This document shows, piece by piece, positions 1 through 9,248 of a DNA stretch of 48,655 nucleotides; the stretch's first letter is position 1; every line of letters starts with the position of its first letter. Made by a program: the position numbers and the translations under genes. The stretch comes from Colwellia sp. (lineage in GTDB: Bacteria > Pseudomonadota > Gammaproteobacteria > Enterobacterales > Alteromonadaceae). Below the pieces are notes generated by a model, which was given only the letters and a program-made list of their open reading frames with translations, ran no database searches and was not told where the DNA came from. The stretch covers positions 1-48,655 of the forward strand of contig JAPHTO010000084.1 of the NCBI GenBank assembly GCA_026196955.1, written 5' to 3'.

Positions 1-1937
1 AAGCACTGAATCACCAAGGTTCAATGTTAGTGTTCTTACCGGGCGTGAGTGATATTCGTTTCATTGCGAACGCGCTTAACCAGCATTGTCCAAGTGATTT
101 ACTATTATGTCCATTATTTGGCGAACTCAGCTTAAAGCAGCAACAACAAGCGATTAAACCTTGTGAGTCAGGTAAACGAAAACTGGTACTTGCCACGAAT
201 ATAGCTGAGACTTCATTGACTATTGAAGGCGTCAATATGGTGATAGATTGTGGTTTTGAAAAAGTTGCCATATACGATAATGCTAGTTTGATGAATAAAT
301 TGACTCAACAGCAAATTGCTAAGGCTTCCGCAGTGCAGCGTGCAGGAAGAGCCGGTCGATTAATGGCAGGTAAATGCATTCGTTTATTTGCTAAAGATGA
401 TTTTGATCGTCGGCCTGAGCAAAGTATTAATGACATTCAACAAGCCGATTTGCTCCCGACACTCATCGAGGTGGCTCGTTGGGGGGTAACAAGTTTAGCT
501 GAATTGCCTTTATTAGAGTTGCCGACGAAGATAAAAGAAGCTCAAGCCTGGCAAGAGCTGCAAAGTTTGAAGATCATTGATAGCCAAAATAAACTGACTA
601 AGCATGGTGAACAAGTTGCTAAGCTGCCGTGCCATCCTCGTTTTGCACATATGTTATTGCAAGCGAAAGCAATGAATGAAGGTATCAGTTTGCTAGCGTG
701 TATTTTAACCGCACTTCTAGAAGAGCGTGATATTCTTGCTAAAGATAGGGCTTTATATGATGTTAACCTAACGCATCGAGTTGAGCAGTTAATCGCACAT
801 TGGCACAAGCCTTATGGAGCTATTGCAAATATCATTAAGCAAGTAACAGCGTTAGCAAAGCATTTGCACATAAATCATTCTAATATTCTCTCTTCGTTAA
901 AGAGTTTACCTACCAATATGACAGGCTTATTGCTTGCTTATGCTTATCCAGAGCGGGTAGCTAAAACAAGAAAAACCTCAGGAGACTATATTTGTGCTAA
1001 TGGCAAGGGCGTATGTTTATCTGAGCAAGATGCATTGGTAAGTGAAGACTTTTTAGTGGTTGCCGACTTGATGCAAACGAACAATACATTAAGGGTTCGT
1101 TTAGCGGCAAGTATCGAGTTGTCACAAATAGAGCAAGTATTTGCTCAAGAATTTGTTGAAAAAGAACATGCACAGTTTGATGAAACAAGCGGTAAAATTA
1201 TTGCCAGAAAACAAACCAAACTAGCCGCTATTACGTTAGTTGAAAAAGTATCGCAAACGCCTCTTAGTTCAGAAAAAATTAGCAAAATGTGGTGTGACTA
1301 CCTTATTAAAAAAGGCTTGCATATCTTGAATTGGCAAGCAAAAGATAATGCCTTAAAAGCAAGGTGGCAATGGTTAAGGTGTTATTTTCCTGAATATGAA
1401 TTTCCGGATATTTCAGAGCAGGCATTGCTAGATAATTTAGCGCTTTGGTTCGCTCCCTATGTGGGTGAAATAAAATCAAGAACAAAATTAGCCAAACTTG
1501 ATTTATCAAGCATGTTATTGTCGCAATTAGATTACCAGCATCAGCAAGTGTTAAAACAAGCCGCTCCTACCCATTATATTGGCCCAACGGGGCGACATTG
1601 CCTGATCACTTACGGAAAAGAGCAATCTCCTAAAGTATCGCTACCTATGCAAGAGGTTTATGGTTTACAGCAAACACCTAGGGTGGGAAGTATTGATAAG
1701 AGCCAAGCCAATAAGCATAATGGAGTACCGCTTATTTTAGAGTTATTATCACCAGCGCAAAGGCCGATACAAGTAACACAAAACTTGGCACAGTTTTGGA
1801 GTGGCAGCTATAAAGCTGTCCAAAAAGAGATGAAATCTCAGTATCCCAAGCATTACTGGCCCGATGATCCTGCAACCGCGAAAGCAACGAGTAAAACCAA
1901 GCGCTTTATGGAAAATAATGATAAGAGTAAGAGTTAG
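1..1937 (+). CDS. hrpB: ATP-dependent helicase HrpB, 5'-truncated by the window edge
   Basis: DEAH-box superfamily 2 RNA helicase-like protein; the precise substrate of HrpB is not well established. The frame is already open at base 3, so the gene begins upstream and the N-terminal ATP-binding half (Walker A, DEAH) is missing here. Visible are the second RecA-like domain with the motif V region TNIAETSLTIEGV and motif VI QRAGRAGR, then the helicase-associated region and the long HrpB-specific C-terminal domain ending in a basic tail. mrcB follows 14 bases after the stop, the same hrpB-mrcB order as in Escherichia coli. No frameshift is seen. Identification is secure from the motifs, the C-terminal region and the neighbour. 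Confidence 0.93.
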   Translation, partial: ALNHQGSMLVFLPGVSDIRFIANALNQHCPSDLLLCPLFGELSLKQQQQAIKPCESGKRKLVLATNIAETSLTIEGVNMVIDCGFEKVAIYDNASLMNKLTQQQIAKASAVQRAGRAGRLMAGKCIRLFAKDDFDRRPEQSINDIQQADLLPTLIEVARWGVTSLAELPLLELPTKIKEAQAWQELQSLKIIDSQNKLTKHGEQVAKLPCHPRFAHMLLQAKAMNEGISLLACILTALLEERDILAKDRALYDVNLTHRVEQLIAHWHKPYGAIANIIKQVTALAKHLHINHSNILSSLKSLPTNMTGLLLAYAYPERVAKTRKTSGDYICANGKGVCLSEQDALVSEDFLVVADLMQTNNTLRVRLAASIELSQIEQVFAQEFVEKEHAQFDETSGKIIARKQTKLAAITLVEKVSQTPLSSEKISKMWCDYLIKKGLHILNWQAKDNALKARWQWLRCYFPEYEFPDISEQALLDNLALWFAPYVGEIKSRTKLAKLDLSSMLLSQLDYQHQQVLKQAAPTHYIGPTGRHCLITYGKEQSPKVSLPMQEVYGLQQTPRVGSIDKSQANKHNGVPLILELLSPAQRPIQVTQNLAQFWSGSYKAVQKEMKSQYPKHYWPDDPATAKATSKTKRFMENNDKSKS

Positions 1938-1951
1938 GAAAAAGACAATCA

Positions 1952-4273
1952 ATGGTAGCAAATAAAAACGTGCAGAAATCACCGAAGCAAGTAGTGAAAA
2001 TATCTTGGCTACGCTGGTTTTTTATCAGCTGTGCCAAGTTGGCTTTTGCGCTGAGTTTTGCGTTAGCGCTCTTTATTATTTACCTCGATGCGAAAGTACA
2101 AAAAACCTTTGAAGGGCAGCGCTGGCAGGTACCCGCACAAATTTATGGTCAAATTGAACACCTACGACTTGGTGAGCAGAAAAATATTGCTCAGCTAGCT
2201 AGTGCGTTACAGCTTAACGGCTACAAAAAAGTCGCTAGGGTAAACGCGCCAAGCCAGTTTTCACAATCAGCAACACGGCTTATTGTTTATCGTAGAGCAT
2301 TTGATTTTCCCAATGCAGAAGTCGGTGAGAGTCATGATGCGGTTAAACTTATTATTGACTTCGAACAAGATAAAATTAGCCAGCTTTTTATTGAAAACCA
2401 GCCCGTAGCAGCTCTTAAACTAGAGCCTGTATTGCTAGCGCGCCTTGTACCTGACAATAAAGAAGATCGAATATTAATGGCGCTTGAAGGAATGCCCACA
2501 TTACTGCTTGATACATTATTGTTGATTGAAGATCGTGACTTCTATCATCATCAAGGCATTTCTCCGTTGGGGATCTTACGTGCCTTATACAGTAATCTGC
2601 TTGCTGGACGCACAGTACAAGGGGGCAGTACGCTTACCCAACAACTGGTCAAGAATATGTTTTTAACGCGTGAGAAGACCCTGACGCGAAAGTTTAAAGA
2701 AGCGCTAATGGCACTGATTATTGAAGTGCGTTATAGCAAAGATCAGCTGCTTGAAGCCTATATTAATGAGGTTTATTTAGGGCAACATTATGCTAACGGT
2801 ATCTATGGCTTTGGCTTAGCGGCAAAATTTTATTTTGGTAAATCTGTTGAACAACTGAGTCATGAGCAAATTGCCCTGCTAGTAGCGCAAGTAAAAGGGC
2901 CAAGTTACTATGATCCTTGGCGACACCCTGAGCGAGCTAAAACCCGACGTGATTTGATTCTACGGCTAATGTTTGAGCAAAACTTTTTGTCAGTACGTGA
3001 GTTTGAACAGGCTGTAACCGAGCCATTAACTGTGCGCTCTCAACGCCGTTTCAAAAACCAAAACTACCCCGCTTATTTACAATTAGTCAAAAGTGAACTG
3101 AGTCAGCAACTGAGTACTCGTCAGCAAAAATCGGGCATTCGAGTTTTTACCGGTTTTTCTCAAGTGAGTCAGCAGCTACTTGAACAAAGTGTTGCCAGAC
3201 AACTTGTGACATTAGAGCAGCAGAATCAACAAAGTGATTTGCAAGCTGCGATGATAGTGACTGATATAGCGAGTGCTGAAGTACGCGCTTTAGTGGGAGG
3301 AAAGCAAAGTGGTTATGCAGGATTTAATCGTGCTTTACATGTTAACCGTCCTATTGGCTCGCTAATTAAGCCAGTGATCTATTCTGCGGCGCTTGAACGC
3401 TATGAGCAATATAATTTAGCGACAGTATTAGACGATAAACCTATAACGTTAAAGAGTGGCCAAGGGAAAAGTTGGCAGCCTAAAAATTATGATGGTAAAT
3501 ACCGGGGACAAGTACCGCTTATTGACGGCTTAGTGAAATCACTCAATATCCCTACGGTTAATTTAGGTATGAGTTTAGGTTTAGATAATGTCGCTAATGC
3601 CATGTATTCTCTTGGTCACCAAAAAGAGATTGTTACTCGTCCCTCAATGCTATTAGGTGCTATCAATATGTCACCTTGGCAAGTTAATCAAATGTATTTG
3701 CCTATAGCTAACCGGGGCTATTCGCTAAAAGCTCATGCTGTGAATTTGGTTGTTTCAAAAAATGGTTCAACACTATGGCAGTTTGAAGAAAAACCAGAGC
3801 AAATATTGTCAACCAATGCCGCTTATTTAGTTGATTATGCGCTGAGTGAAGTAACAAAATCAGGGACAGCAAGATCACTATCATGGCGAAATAGTGGTGC
3901 TGAGCTTGCGGGTAAAACGGGTACGAGTAACGATCTTCGCGATAGTTGGTTTATCGGTTATGACGATAAATACATAGTGACCACTTGGCTAGGTAAAGAT
4001 GATAATGCCCCAACAGGGCTGACAGGCAGCAGTGGCGCCCTAGTGCTGTTTTCTGACTATATGAAAAAGCAAGGGGTGACAAATAAAATTCCAATTAAAC
4101 CTGATGCCATTGCGTTAACCTTGTTTGAACAGCAAACAGGTAATGCAGTGACAAGTGAATGTGATGATACCATCACTTATCCGGCAATATCTCTAGGTAT
4201 TCGTCTACAAACCAAGTGCCTGAAAGAAAAACAAGATAGTCGCTCATGGCTTGAAAAGCTTTTTGGTGATTAA
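1952..4273 (+). CDS. mrcB: Penicillin-binding protein 1B, bifunctional peptidoglycan synthase
   Basis: Class A PBP that polymerises lipid II (glycosyltransferase) and crosslinks stem peptides (transpeptidase) at the inner membrane. 773 residues. There is a short basic cytoplasmic tail, one membrane segment at about 25-47, then a UB2H-like region. The GT51 domain has its catalytic Glu at about residue 193 in EDRDFYHHQGI, followed by GGSTLTQQLVKNMF. The transpeptidase domain shows SLIK (Ser470, Lys473), an SLN triad and KTGTS (Lys655). The start ATG has AGGAAAAAG upstream. It sits 14 bases after hrpB and is followed by a hairpin terminator. All catalytic motifs are intact, so it should be functional. 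Confidence 0.96.
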   Translation: MVANKNVQKSPKQVVKISWLRWFFISCAKLAFALSFALALFIIYLDAKVQKTFEGQRWQVPAQIYGQIEHLRLGEQKNIAQLASALQLNGYKKVARVNAPSQFSQSATRLIVYRRAFDFPNAEVGESHDAVKLIIDFEQDKISQLFIENQPVAALKLEPVLLARLVPDNKEDRILMALEGMPTLLLDTLLLIEDRDFYHHQGISPLGILRALYSNLLAGRTVQGGSTLTQQLVKNMFLTREKTLTRKFKEALMALIIEVRYSKDQLLEAYINEVYLGQHYANGIYGFGLAAKFYFGKSVEQLSHEQIALLVAQVKGPSYYDPWRHPERAKTRRDLILRLMFEQNFLSVREFEQAVTEPLTVRSQRRFKNQNYPAYLQLVKSELSQQLSTRQQKSGIRVFTGFSQVSQQLLEQSVARQLVTLEQQNQQSDLQAAMIVTDIASAEVRALVGGKQSGYAGFNRALHVNRPIGSLIKPVIYSAALERYEQYNLATVLDDKPITLKSGQGKSWQPKNYDGKYRGQVPLIDGLVKSLNIPTVNLGMSLGLDNVANAMYSLGHQKEIVTRPSMLLGAINMSPWQVNQMYLPIANRGYSLKAHAVNLVVSKNGSTLWQFEEKPEQILSTNAAYLVDYALSEVTKSGTARSLSWRNSGAELAGKTGTSNDLRDSWFIGYDDKYIVTTWLGKDDNAPTGLTGSSGALVLFSDYMKKQGVTNKIPIKPDAIALTLFEQQTGNAVTSECDDTITYPAISLGIRLQTKCLKEKQDSRSWLEKLFGD

Positions 4274-4314
4274 CTATGGAAGACAAAAATTAATGCTAGA
4301 TATCATATTAAACG

Positions 4315-4352
4315 GAGCACTAACGGTTACCGATGAAAGTGCTCTTGTTTAA
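4315..4352 (+). terminator. Putative terminator after mrcB
   Basis: Seven-base inverted repeat GAGCACT (4315-4321) and AGTGCTC (4338-4344) with a 16-base loop, followed by TTGTTT. It lies between convergent mrcB and the DUF3718 gene. The loop is longish, so strength is uncertain. Confidence 0.5.
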
Positions 4353-4367
4353 TGAATCATGCGTATA

Positions 4368-4718
4368 CTACTCAGTGAAAGTTACGTTTAATTTTGCTGT
4401 AGAGGCGGTATCAATAATACTCACATTACCGATACTTTTTTGTAATTTTGCTGCGGTTTTGTCAGCACCATGACGTTCTGCAAAGCTGATAATATCATCG
4501 CCGTTGCACACCACCTTCAAGGCTATTGTTTTATCTTTTAAGTTATAGGATTTAGTCGTGCTACTTAAACGATAAACCTTATTACTCATTGCCGCTTTAC
4601 ACACGTCAACTAATGCCGTTTTCATATATGGGCTCATAGCGGCTTGGCTAGGTAAGCTAAAAGCTAAAGCAGGAACAGCGGTAGCAAGTGCGATAAGAGT
4701 AGTTTTAAAAGTTTTCAT
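4368..4718 (-). CDS. Small exported DUF3718 family protein
   Basis: 116-residue protein with a clear Sec signal peptide (MKTFKTTLIALATAVPALAFSLPSQA), so probably periplasmic. The mature part has two Cys (DVCKAA and KVVCNG) that could form a disulfide. It resembles DUF3718 proteins, small exported proteins common in Shewanella, Colwellia and relatives, whose function is unknown. I chose the second ATG (4718) over the one at 4730. The upstream one would put GGAG inside the coding region, and that GGAG lies at the right spacing to serve the second. It is convergent with mrcB and divergent from yebG. The family call is from memory of sequence style, so moderately sure. Confidence 0.75.
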   Translation of the reverse strand: MKTFKTTLIALATAVPALAFSLPSQAAMSPYMKTALVDVCKAAMSNKVYRLSSTTKSYNLKDKTIALKVVCNGDDIISFAERHGADKTAAKLQKSIGNVSIIDTASTAKLNVTFTE

Positions 4719-5037
4719 GATATTCTCCATAATGTTTAATAAATGTGCAGCTAAAATGCAACACGCAATACCAAGTTGGTATAGAATAATAGTGGATCAT
4801 TTTTAATAAAAAGTTGTTAACGTTTTGCTCGTGGATGTAAATAAAATTGCTGCTGTTTTGAAATAAAGTTGGCTAAGTATTTGATTGTTTATTTAATTTT
4901 AAAAAGCACTTAATCTAGATGTTTCAATATTCTTACATTTGTTCATAGGTAGACATACGAAAGAGAGCGTAGATGTTATTCAACTTGGGATGAAATGTGG
5001 GATGAAAAGCATTTTTTTGATTTAAATTAAAAAATTA
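4719..5037. other. AT-rich intergenic stretch between the DUF3718 gene and yebG
   Basis: About 320 bases before the LexA boxes, AT-rich. It must hold the promoter for the leftward DUF3718 gene. I see no convincing ORF, hairpin terminator or RNA gene in it. Confidence 0.4.
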
Positions 5038-5057
5038 CACTGTTGTTTTGTACAGTT
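5038..5057 (+). promoter_or_regulatory. LexA (SOS) box upstream of yebG
   Basis: CTG at 5040-5042 and CAG at 5053-5055 are separated by exactly ten bases (CACTGTTGTTTTGTACAGTT), matching the gammaproteobacterial LexA pattern CTG-N10-CAG. It lies about 80 bases before the yebG ATG. yebG is a known SOS gene in E. coli, which supports the call. Confidence 0.82.
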
Positions 5058-5073
5058 TTGCGCTTTAGTGTGA

Positions 5074-5093
5074 TATTGTTTGCTTGTACAGTG
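5074..5093 (+). promoter_or_regulatory. Second, degenerate LexA box overlapping the yebG core promoter
   Basis: TTG-N10-CAG (5076-5078 and 5089-5091), with the right half TTGTACAGT identical to that of the box 36 bases upstream. A TAAAAT candidate -10 follows at 5097-5102, so LexA bound here would cover the promoter core. One deviation in the left half-site lowers certainty. Confidence 0.5.
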
Positions 5094-5136
5094 AATTAAA
5101 ATTTTAGTTTTCTTTTAACATGACTAAGGAATAACA

Positions 5137-5469
5137 ATGGCAGTTGAAAGTAGATTTGTCGTCATTAGACACGGGGTGGAGGCAAAAACATTTATGGATA
5201 AGAAATCAGCAGATGAATATGACAAAATGTTGGATATGGCTGATAATTTGGCTGAAGTTTTTGCAAATTCTCCCGTCGAGCTGAGTGATGCAGCAAATGA
5301 AGAGCTTAGTATTTATTTGGCGCAACACCGAGAAGAAGTGTTGATTGCTTTACTTGCAAAAAAAGCAGCAAAAAAACCGGAAAAAAAGCCTGAAAATGAA
5401 ATTGCAAAAAAGGCAGCAAAAAAAGTAACAACTAAACCTAAAGAGCCAAAGTTGAGTGAAGCTAGCTAG
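5137..5469 (+). CDS. yebG: YebG family SOS-inducible protein with Lys/Ala-rich tail
   Basis: 110 residues. The first 75 or so match the YebG pattern (start MAVESRFVVIRHG, then KKSADEYDKMLD and NSPVELSD), a small DNA-damage-inducible protein of unclear biochemical role. Beyond about residue 76 there is a low-complexity tail of AKKAAKK-type repeats with Pro and Glu, resembling linker-histone tails; it would be strongly basic. E. coli YebG is of similar length but ends in an acidic tail as I recall it. AAGGAAT precedes the ATG. The ygjP-like gene starts six bases after the stop, so the two are probably co-transcribed and SOS-controlled. Confidence 0.88.
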   Translation: MAVESRFVVIRHGVEAKTFMDKKSADEYDKMLDMADNLAEVFANSPVELSDAANEELSIYLAQHREEVLIALLAKKAAKKPEKKPENEIAKKAAKKVTTKPKEPKLSEAS

Positions 5470-5475
5470 TTAGGC

Positions 5476-6198
5476 ATGATTGATTACCAAGTGGTTCGAA
5501 GTGCTCGCCGAAAAACACTTTCTTTACAAGTAAAGCAAGGGAAAGTGCTTGTTCGGGCGCCGTACTATGTTGAGACAAAAATCATCTATGATTTGGTACA
5601 AAAAAAATCGGCTTGGCTCAGGGCGAAACTTAAAGAGCAGCTACAAGTCAGCTCGCAATGTTGCTGTTTTAATCAAGATGATAAATTGTTTTATTTGGGG
5701 CGGTTAACTAACCTGCATATTTCTTTTGCCCGTAAAGCGGATACCTTTCTGATTGAGAATGCCTCTGGAGCACCGGAGTTTAATATTGTTTTAGCTAAAC
5801 GTTATCAAGATAAGCTTAACGATGAAAAGCTGCGTCGTAGCGCAGTAAAAAAACAATTAGAGCGTTATTTTAAGCAGCAAGTAGAAGCCATTCTTTCAGT
5901 AAAAGTAAAGCAATACAGCAAGCTAACTCAGTTAAAACCTAAGAGTATTAAAATTCGACAATACAGTGCTCGCTGGGGAAGTTGTAATAGTAATGGTGAG
6001 TTGAGCTTTAACTACTTGATGATGATGCTACCAGACTATGTCATTAACTATATTGTTGTTCACGAACTTTGTCATTTACGCTACTTGAATCACTCCGATA
6101 ATTTTTGGCAACTTGTCGCTGAATATTTTCCACAATACCTACAAGCTAAGCAATGGCTTAAGGACAGACAATCGCAGCTGCTATGGCGACTGCCCTAA
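5476..6198 (+). CDS. YgjP-like zinc metallopeptidase (DUF45/M48-related)
   Basis: 240 residues, probably cytoplasmic, with no signal peptide or membrane segment. The signature HELCH lies at 196-200, followed by His206 in YLNHSDNFW, giving the expected zinc ligands. WGSC at 167-170 is also typical of this COG1451 family. The N-terminal part (VVRSARRKTLSLQV) is the usual family opening. The physiological substrate is unknown. A run of three Cys sits at 62-64. The ATG follows the yebG stop by six bases with TTAGG as a weak ribosome site, so translation may be coupled to yebG. That linkage suggests damage-inducible expression, which is an inference. Confidence 0.85.
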   Translation: MIDYQVVRSARRKTLSLQVKQGKVLVRAPYYVETKIIYDLVQKKSAWLRAKLKEQLQVSSQCCCFNQDDKLFYLGRLTNLHISFARKADTFLIENASGAPEFNIVLAKRYQDKLNDEKLRRSAVKKQLERYFKQQVEAILSVKVKQYSKLTQLKPKSIKIRQYSARWGSCNSNGELSFNYLMMMLPDYVINYIVVHELCHLRYLNHSDNFWQLVAEYFPQYLQAKQWLKDRQSQLLWRLP

Positions 6199-6379
6199 CT
6201 TATACATCATACAAATCATTACACAGCATTAACTATTCGTTGCACAAAAGCAATGCTGTTTGTTTTATCATCACCTTCTCAAAATTCATAGTGGCATGAA
6301 ATTAGCTTAATTCTTAGTTTTTCAATGCGTTGAAGAAAAAGCACAATTATTTGACACGTAAGTATAAAGAGAAATCGTG

Positions 6380-6475
6380 ATGAAATTTAATACTCATAGT
6401 ATAGGTATGACCTTCATTTATATAGCATCGGCCTCGCTTTCTGTGGCTAGCCTATATTATTTGCTAGGTAATTAA
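6380..6475 (+). CDS. Possible 31-residue membrane peptide
   Basis: A short ORF (MKFNTHSIGMTF, ending YYLLGN) with AAGAGA before the ATG. About 20 central residues are hydrophobic and would form one membrane helix. It lies in the 560-base gap before thrA, upstream of the attenuator leader. I do not recognise it. Short AT-rich ORFs arise by chance, so this is only a candidate. Confidence 0.3.
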   Translation: MKFNTHSIGMTFIYIASASLSVASLYYLLGN

Positions 6476-6573
6476 TTGCCGTTTAGTGTAATTGAAAGCG
6501 AACTCAACTATCTTTATGGATAGTTATGCATAGCCTATAACTTTTTATTCTGGTTTTAGTGTGCCAATAAAGG

Positions 6574-6602
6574 TTGACACTATCACCTAATTCAGGCATT
6601 TT
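6574..6602 (+). promoter_or_regulatory. Possible -35/-10 promoter of the thr operon
   Basis: A perfect TTGACA lies at 6574-6579 and CATTTT at 6597-6602, 17 bases apart. The -10 is poor and would start transcription almost at the leader ATG, so the true promoter may lie further upstream. Confidence 0.25.
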
Positions 6603-6609
6603 ACCTGCT

Positions 6610-6681
6610 ATGAATATGACTACTAGCCACATTATCATTATTACCACCACCACCCGAATTGGGATGGCGGTCGCTGGCTAA
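6610..6681 (+). CDS. thrL: thr operon leader peptide
   Basis: 23-residue ORF: MNMTTSHIIIITTTTRIGMA, then VAG. Six Thr and five Ile codons, including four consecutive Ile and four consecutive Thr, are the regulatory codons expected for attenuation of a threonine operon. A strong rho-independent hairpin follows 25 bases after the stop, immediately before thrA. Low charged Thr-tRNA or Ile-tRNA should stall the ribosome here and let transcription continue into thrABC. The peptide itself should have no other role. Confidence 0.9.
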   Translation: MNMTTSHIIIITTTTRIGMAVAG

Positions 6682-6706
6682 CGTGTAAAAAATAATAATT
6701 TTATCG

Positions 6707-6745
6707 AAGCCCGTGACCTGAAAAGGTTACGGGCTTTTTGTTTTT
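6707..6745 (+). terminator. Attenuator terminator before thrA
   Basis: Twelve-base stem AAGCCCGTGACC (6707-6718) with GGTTACGGGCTT (6725-6736), one G-T pair, six-base loop, followed by TTTTTGTTTTT. It sits between thrL and thrA and is the terminator arm of the attenuation system. Confidence 0.93.
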
Positions 6746-6761
6746 AAGAAAGGAAAAGATC

Positions 6762-9248
6762 ATGCGTGTACTTAAATTTGGTGGCTCATCATTGGCATCA
6801 GCTGAGCGTTTTCGTCAAGTTGCTGATATCATTAAAGATAAAAGTCAATCATCTGATGTTGCAGTAGTGGTTTCTGCCCCACAAGGTGTGACTAATCACT
6901 TAGTTGCTATGGCTGAAAATATTACCGATGAAGCAAAACTATCAACCGATTTAGGTCACTTTAAGCGCGCCATTACCACTATTATTGATGATCTATCAGC
7001 AAGTTTACCTGAGTTTAACTCTCAACATTGTGAGCAAGCACTTACAAATTACGAGCACCAGTTACAGCGCTTTATGCAAGGTGCTACTATGTTGACCTAC
7101 TGTCCAGAACATATTCGTGCCCGTGTTATAAGTACAGGTGAGCGTTTAAGTGTCGCTATTTTAGATTCCGTTCTGCAATCATCAGGATTACAAGTATCAC
7201 TACTGTCTCCTGAAAAATTTTTATTCACTAATGAGTCTTCATTAAATGCCGTTGCTGACTTAGTGTTATCTAAAGAAAAATTTGCTTTGCATTATGAAAA
7301 ATTAAACCCTATTTCTCTTATGCCGGGCTTTATTGGTATGAGTGTTGATAAAGATGGTCAAGAAGGACAGGTTACGACTTTAGGTCGCAATGGCTCTGAC
7401 TATTCAGCAGCGGTGTTGGCTGTGTGTATGCAAGCTGAATGTTGTGAAATTTGGACTGATGTTGACGGCGTATATAATGCTGATCCTCGAATGATCAAAG
7501 AAGCAAAATTACTCGATTACTTGTCTTACCAAGAAGCAATGGAATTATCGTATTTTGGGGCGAGTGTCTTGCATCCAAAAACTATCGGCCCAATCGCGCA
7601 ATATCATATCCCTTGTTTGATCAAAAATACCAGTAATCCAGCGGCTCCAGGTACATTGATTTCCAATGAAAATGATCAGCAAAAACGTGTGAAAGCGATA
7701 TCAAATCTTGATGATTTAACCATGGTAAATGTTTCTGGGCCAGGTATGAAAGGTATGGTAGGCATGGCAAGCCGTGTGTTTGCTACTATGAGCCGCGAAA
7801 ACATCTCATTGGTTCTTATTAGCCAGTCTTCCAGCGAATACTGTATTAGTTTTTGTATCTATTCAAGCGATGCGTTACGTGCTGAGCAAAGTTTAAAAGA
7901 TGAGTTTGAGCTTGAATTGCTCAATGGTTTACTCGAGCCGATAGAATTAAAAGGTGAATTATCCATTGTTTCGCTGGTTGGTGATGGTATGCATCATCAA
8001 CGTGGCGTTGCGGCGAAGTTTTTTAGCTCACTAGCTCAAGCTCGTGTCAATGTAGTCGCCATCGCTCAAGACTCATCCGAGCGTAGTATCTCTGTTGTTA
8101 TTGAGCAACGAAAGTGTACCGATGCCATGAAGGTTAGTCATCAAAACTTCTTCTCACATAAGCCAACAATTGATGTGTTTTTAGTGGGTTGTGGTGTTGT
8201 AGGCAGTGAATTAATCGCACAAATCTCTCGTCAACAAACAAGCCTGAAAGAGCAGAATATTGCCTTGAAAGTATACGGGATTGCTAACTCGAAAGGGATG
8301 GTATTTGATAAAGAAGGTATTGACTTAGATAATTGGCAAGCTGCAATGCAGCAAGGCGCTGAAAGTGGTCAAGCTTTGGCTGTTAACGTTGAAAATATCA
8401 AAGCGTTTGTGCGTGATAACCACTTAATCAATCCTGTGTTGGTTGACTCAACGTCTAACGAAACGTTAGCTATGAGCTATGTTGATTATTTAGCTGAAGG
8501 TTTTCATGTTGTCACGCCGAACAAAAAAGCGAATACAGATTCATGGGAATATTACCAAGCGCTTCGTGCTACGGCGCAAAAGACCAATCGTCGTTTTCTG
8601 TATGAAACAACGGTTGGTGCTGGCTTGCCGGTCATTGATACCTTGCAAAGTTTGATTAAAGCTGGCGATCAGCTGCAACGCTTTGAAGGAGTGCTTTCTG
8701 GCTCGCTATCGTATATTTTTGGTAAATTAGATGAAGGCATGTCTTTATCTGAAGCGACAAGTATCGCCAAAGAGAATGGCTTTACAGAGCCGGATCCTCG
8801 TGATGATTTAAGCGGTATGGATGTTGCGCGTAAGTTATTAATTATGGCGCGTGAATCAGGTATGCAGCTAGAATTATCTGACATCACTATCGAATCGGTC
8901 TTACCGAGTGATTTTGATGATAGCGGCGATGTTAGTGAATTTATGAGTAATTTATCAAAACTTGATAGCGAAGTAAGTGCACGCTGTGCGGCTGCAAAAG
9001 CAGAAGGCAAGGTATTACGTTATATTGGTACTATTGTTGACGGCAAATGCCAAGTGTCAATTGAAGCCGTAGATAGTAGTCACCCGCTTTATAGCATTAA
9101 AGATGGCGAGAATGCTTTAGCCATACACAGTCGTTATTATCAACCGCTACCGTTTGTATTACGTGGTTATGGTGCTGGCGCAGCTGTTACGGCTGCAGGT
9201 GTTTTTGGTGATTTATTAAGAACACTTGCATGGGAGCAACAACACTAA
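6762..9248 (+). CDS. thrA: Bifunctional aspartokinase I / homoserine dehydrogenase I
   Basis: 828 residues (E. coli ThrA is 820). It catalyses the first and third steps from aspartate to threonine. The aspartokinase domain opens with [10 protein letters not shown] and continues with [12 protein letters not shown]. Two ACT-like regulatory segments follow at about 315-460 ([14 protein letters not shown] and [10 protein letters not shown]). The homoserine dehydrogenase domain starts near 470 with [13 protein letters not shown] (NADP-binding GxGxxG) and ends with [25 protein letters not shown] chose ATG 6762, preceded by AAGGA, because in-frame starts upstream fall in the terminator T-tract. Its stop overlaps the thrB start (TAATG), so the two are translationally coupled. 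Control is by the upstream attenuator and probably by threonine feedback. Confidence 0.97.
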   Translation: MRVLKFGGSSLASAERFRQVADIIKDKSQSSDVAVVVSAPQGVTNHLVAMAENITDEAKLSTDLGHFKRAITTIIDDLSASLPEFNSQHCEQALTNYEHQLQRFMQGATMLTYCPEHIRARVISTGERLSVAILDSVLQSSGLQVSLLSPEKFLFTNESSLNAVADLVLSKEKFALHYEKLNPISLMPGFIGMSVDKDGQEGQVTTLGRNGSDYSAAVLAVCMQAECCEIWTDVDGVYNADPRMIKEAKLLDYLSYQEAMELSYFGASVLHPKTIGPIAQYHIPCLIKNTSNPAAPGTLISNENDQQKRVKAISNLDDLTMVNVSGPGMKGMVGMASRVFATMSRENISLVLISQSSSEYCISFCIYSSDALRAEQSLKDEFELELLNGLLEPIELKGELSIVSLVGDGMHHQRGVAAKFFSSLAQARVNVVAIAQDSSERSISVVIEQRKCTDAMKVSHQNFFSHKPTIDVFLVGCGVVGSELIAQISRQQTSLKEQNIALKVYGIANSKGMVFDKEGIDLDNWQAAMQQGAESGQALAVNVENIKAFVRDNHLINPVLVDSTSNETLAMSYVDYLAEGFHVVTPNKKANTDSWEYYQALRATAQKTNRRFLYETTVGAGLPVIDTLQSLIKAGDQLQRFEGVLSGSLSYIFGKLDEGMSLSEATSIAKENGFTEPDPRDDLSGMDVARKLLIMARESGMQLELSDITIESVLPSDFDDSGDVSEFMSNLSKLDSEVSARCAAAKAEGKVLRYIGTIVDGKCQVSIEAVDSSHPLYSIKDGENALAIHSRYYQPLPFVLRGYGAGAAVTAAGVFGDLLRTLAWEQQH

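Noticed and set aside
6738-6761. In-frame upstream start for thrA
   Set aside because: It falls in the T-tract of the attenuator terminator and has no ribosome site; ATG 6762 with AAGGA gives the conserved [10 protein letters not shown] start.
8669-9010. Long antisense ORF within thrA
   Set aside because: Fully within a well-supported gene, no motif or ribosome site; typical reverse-frame shadow.
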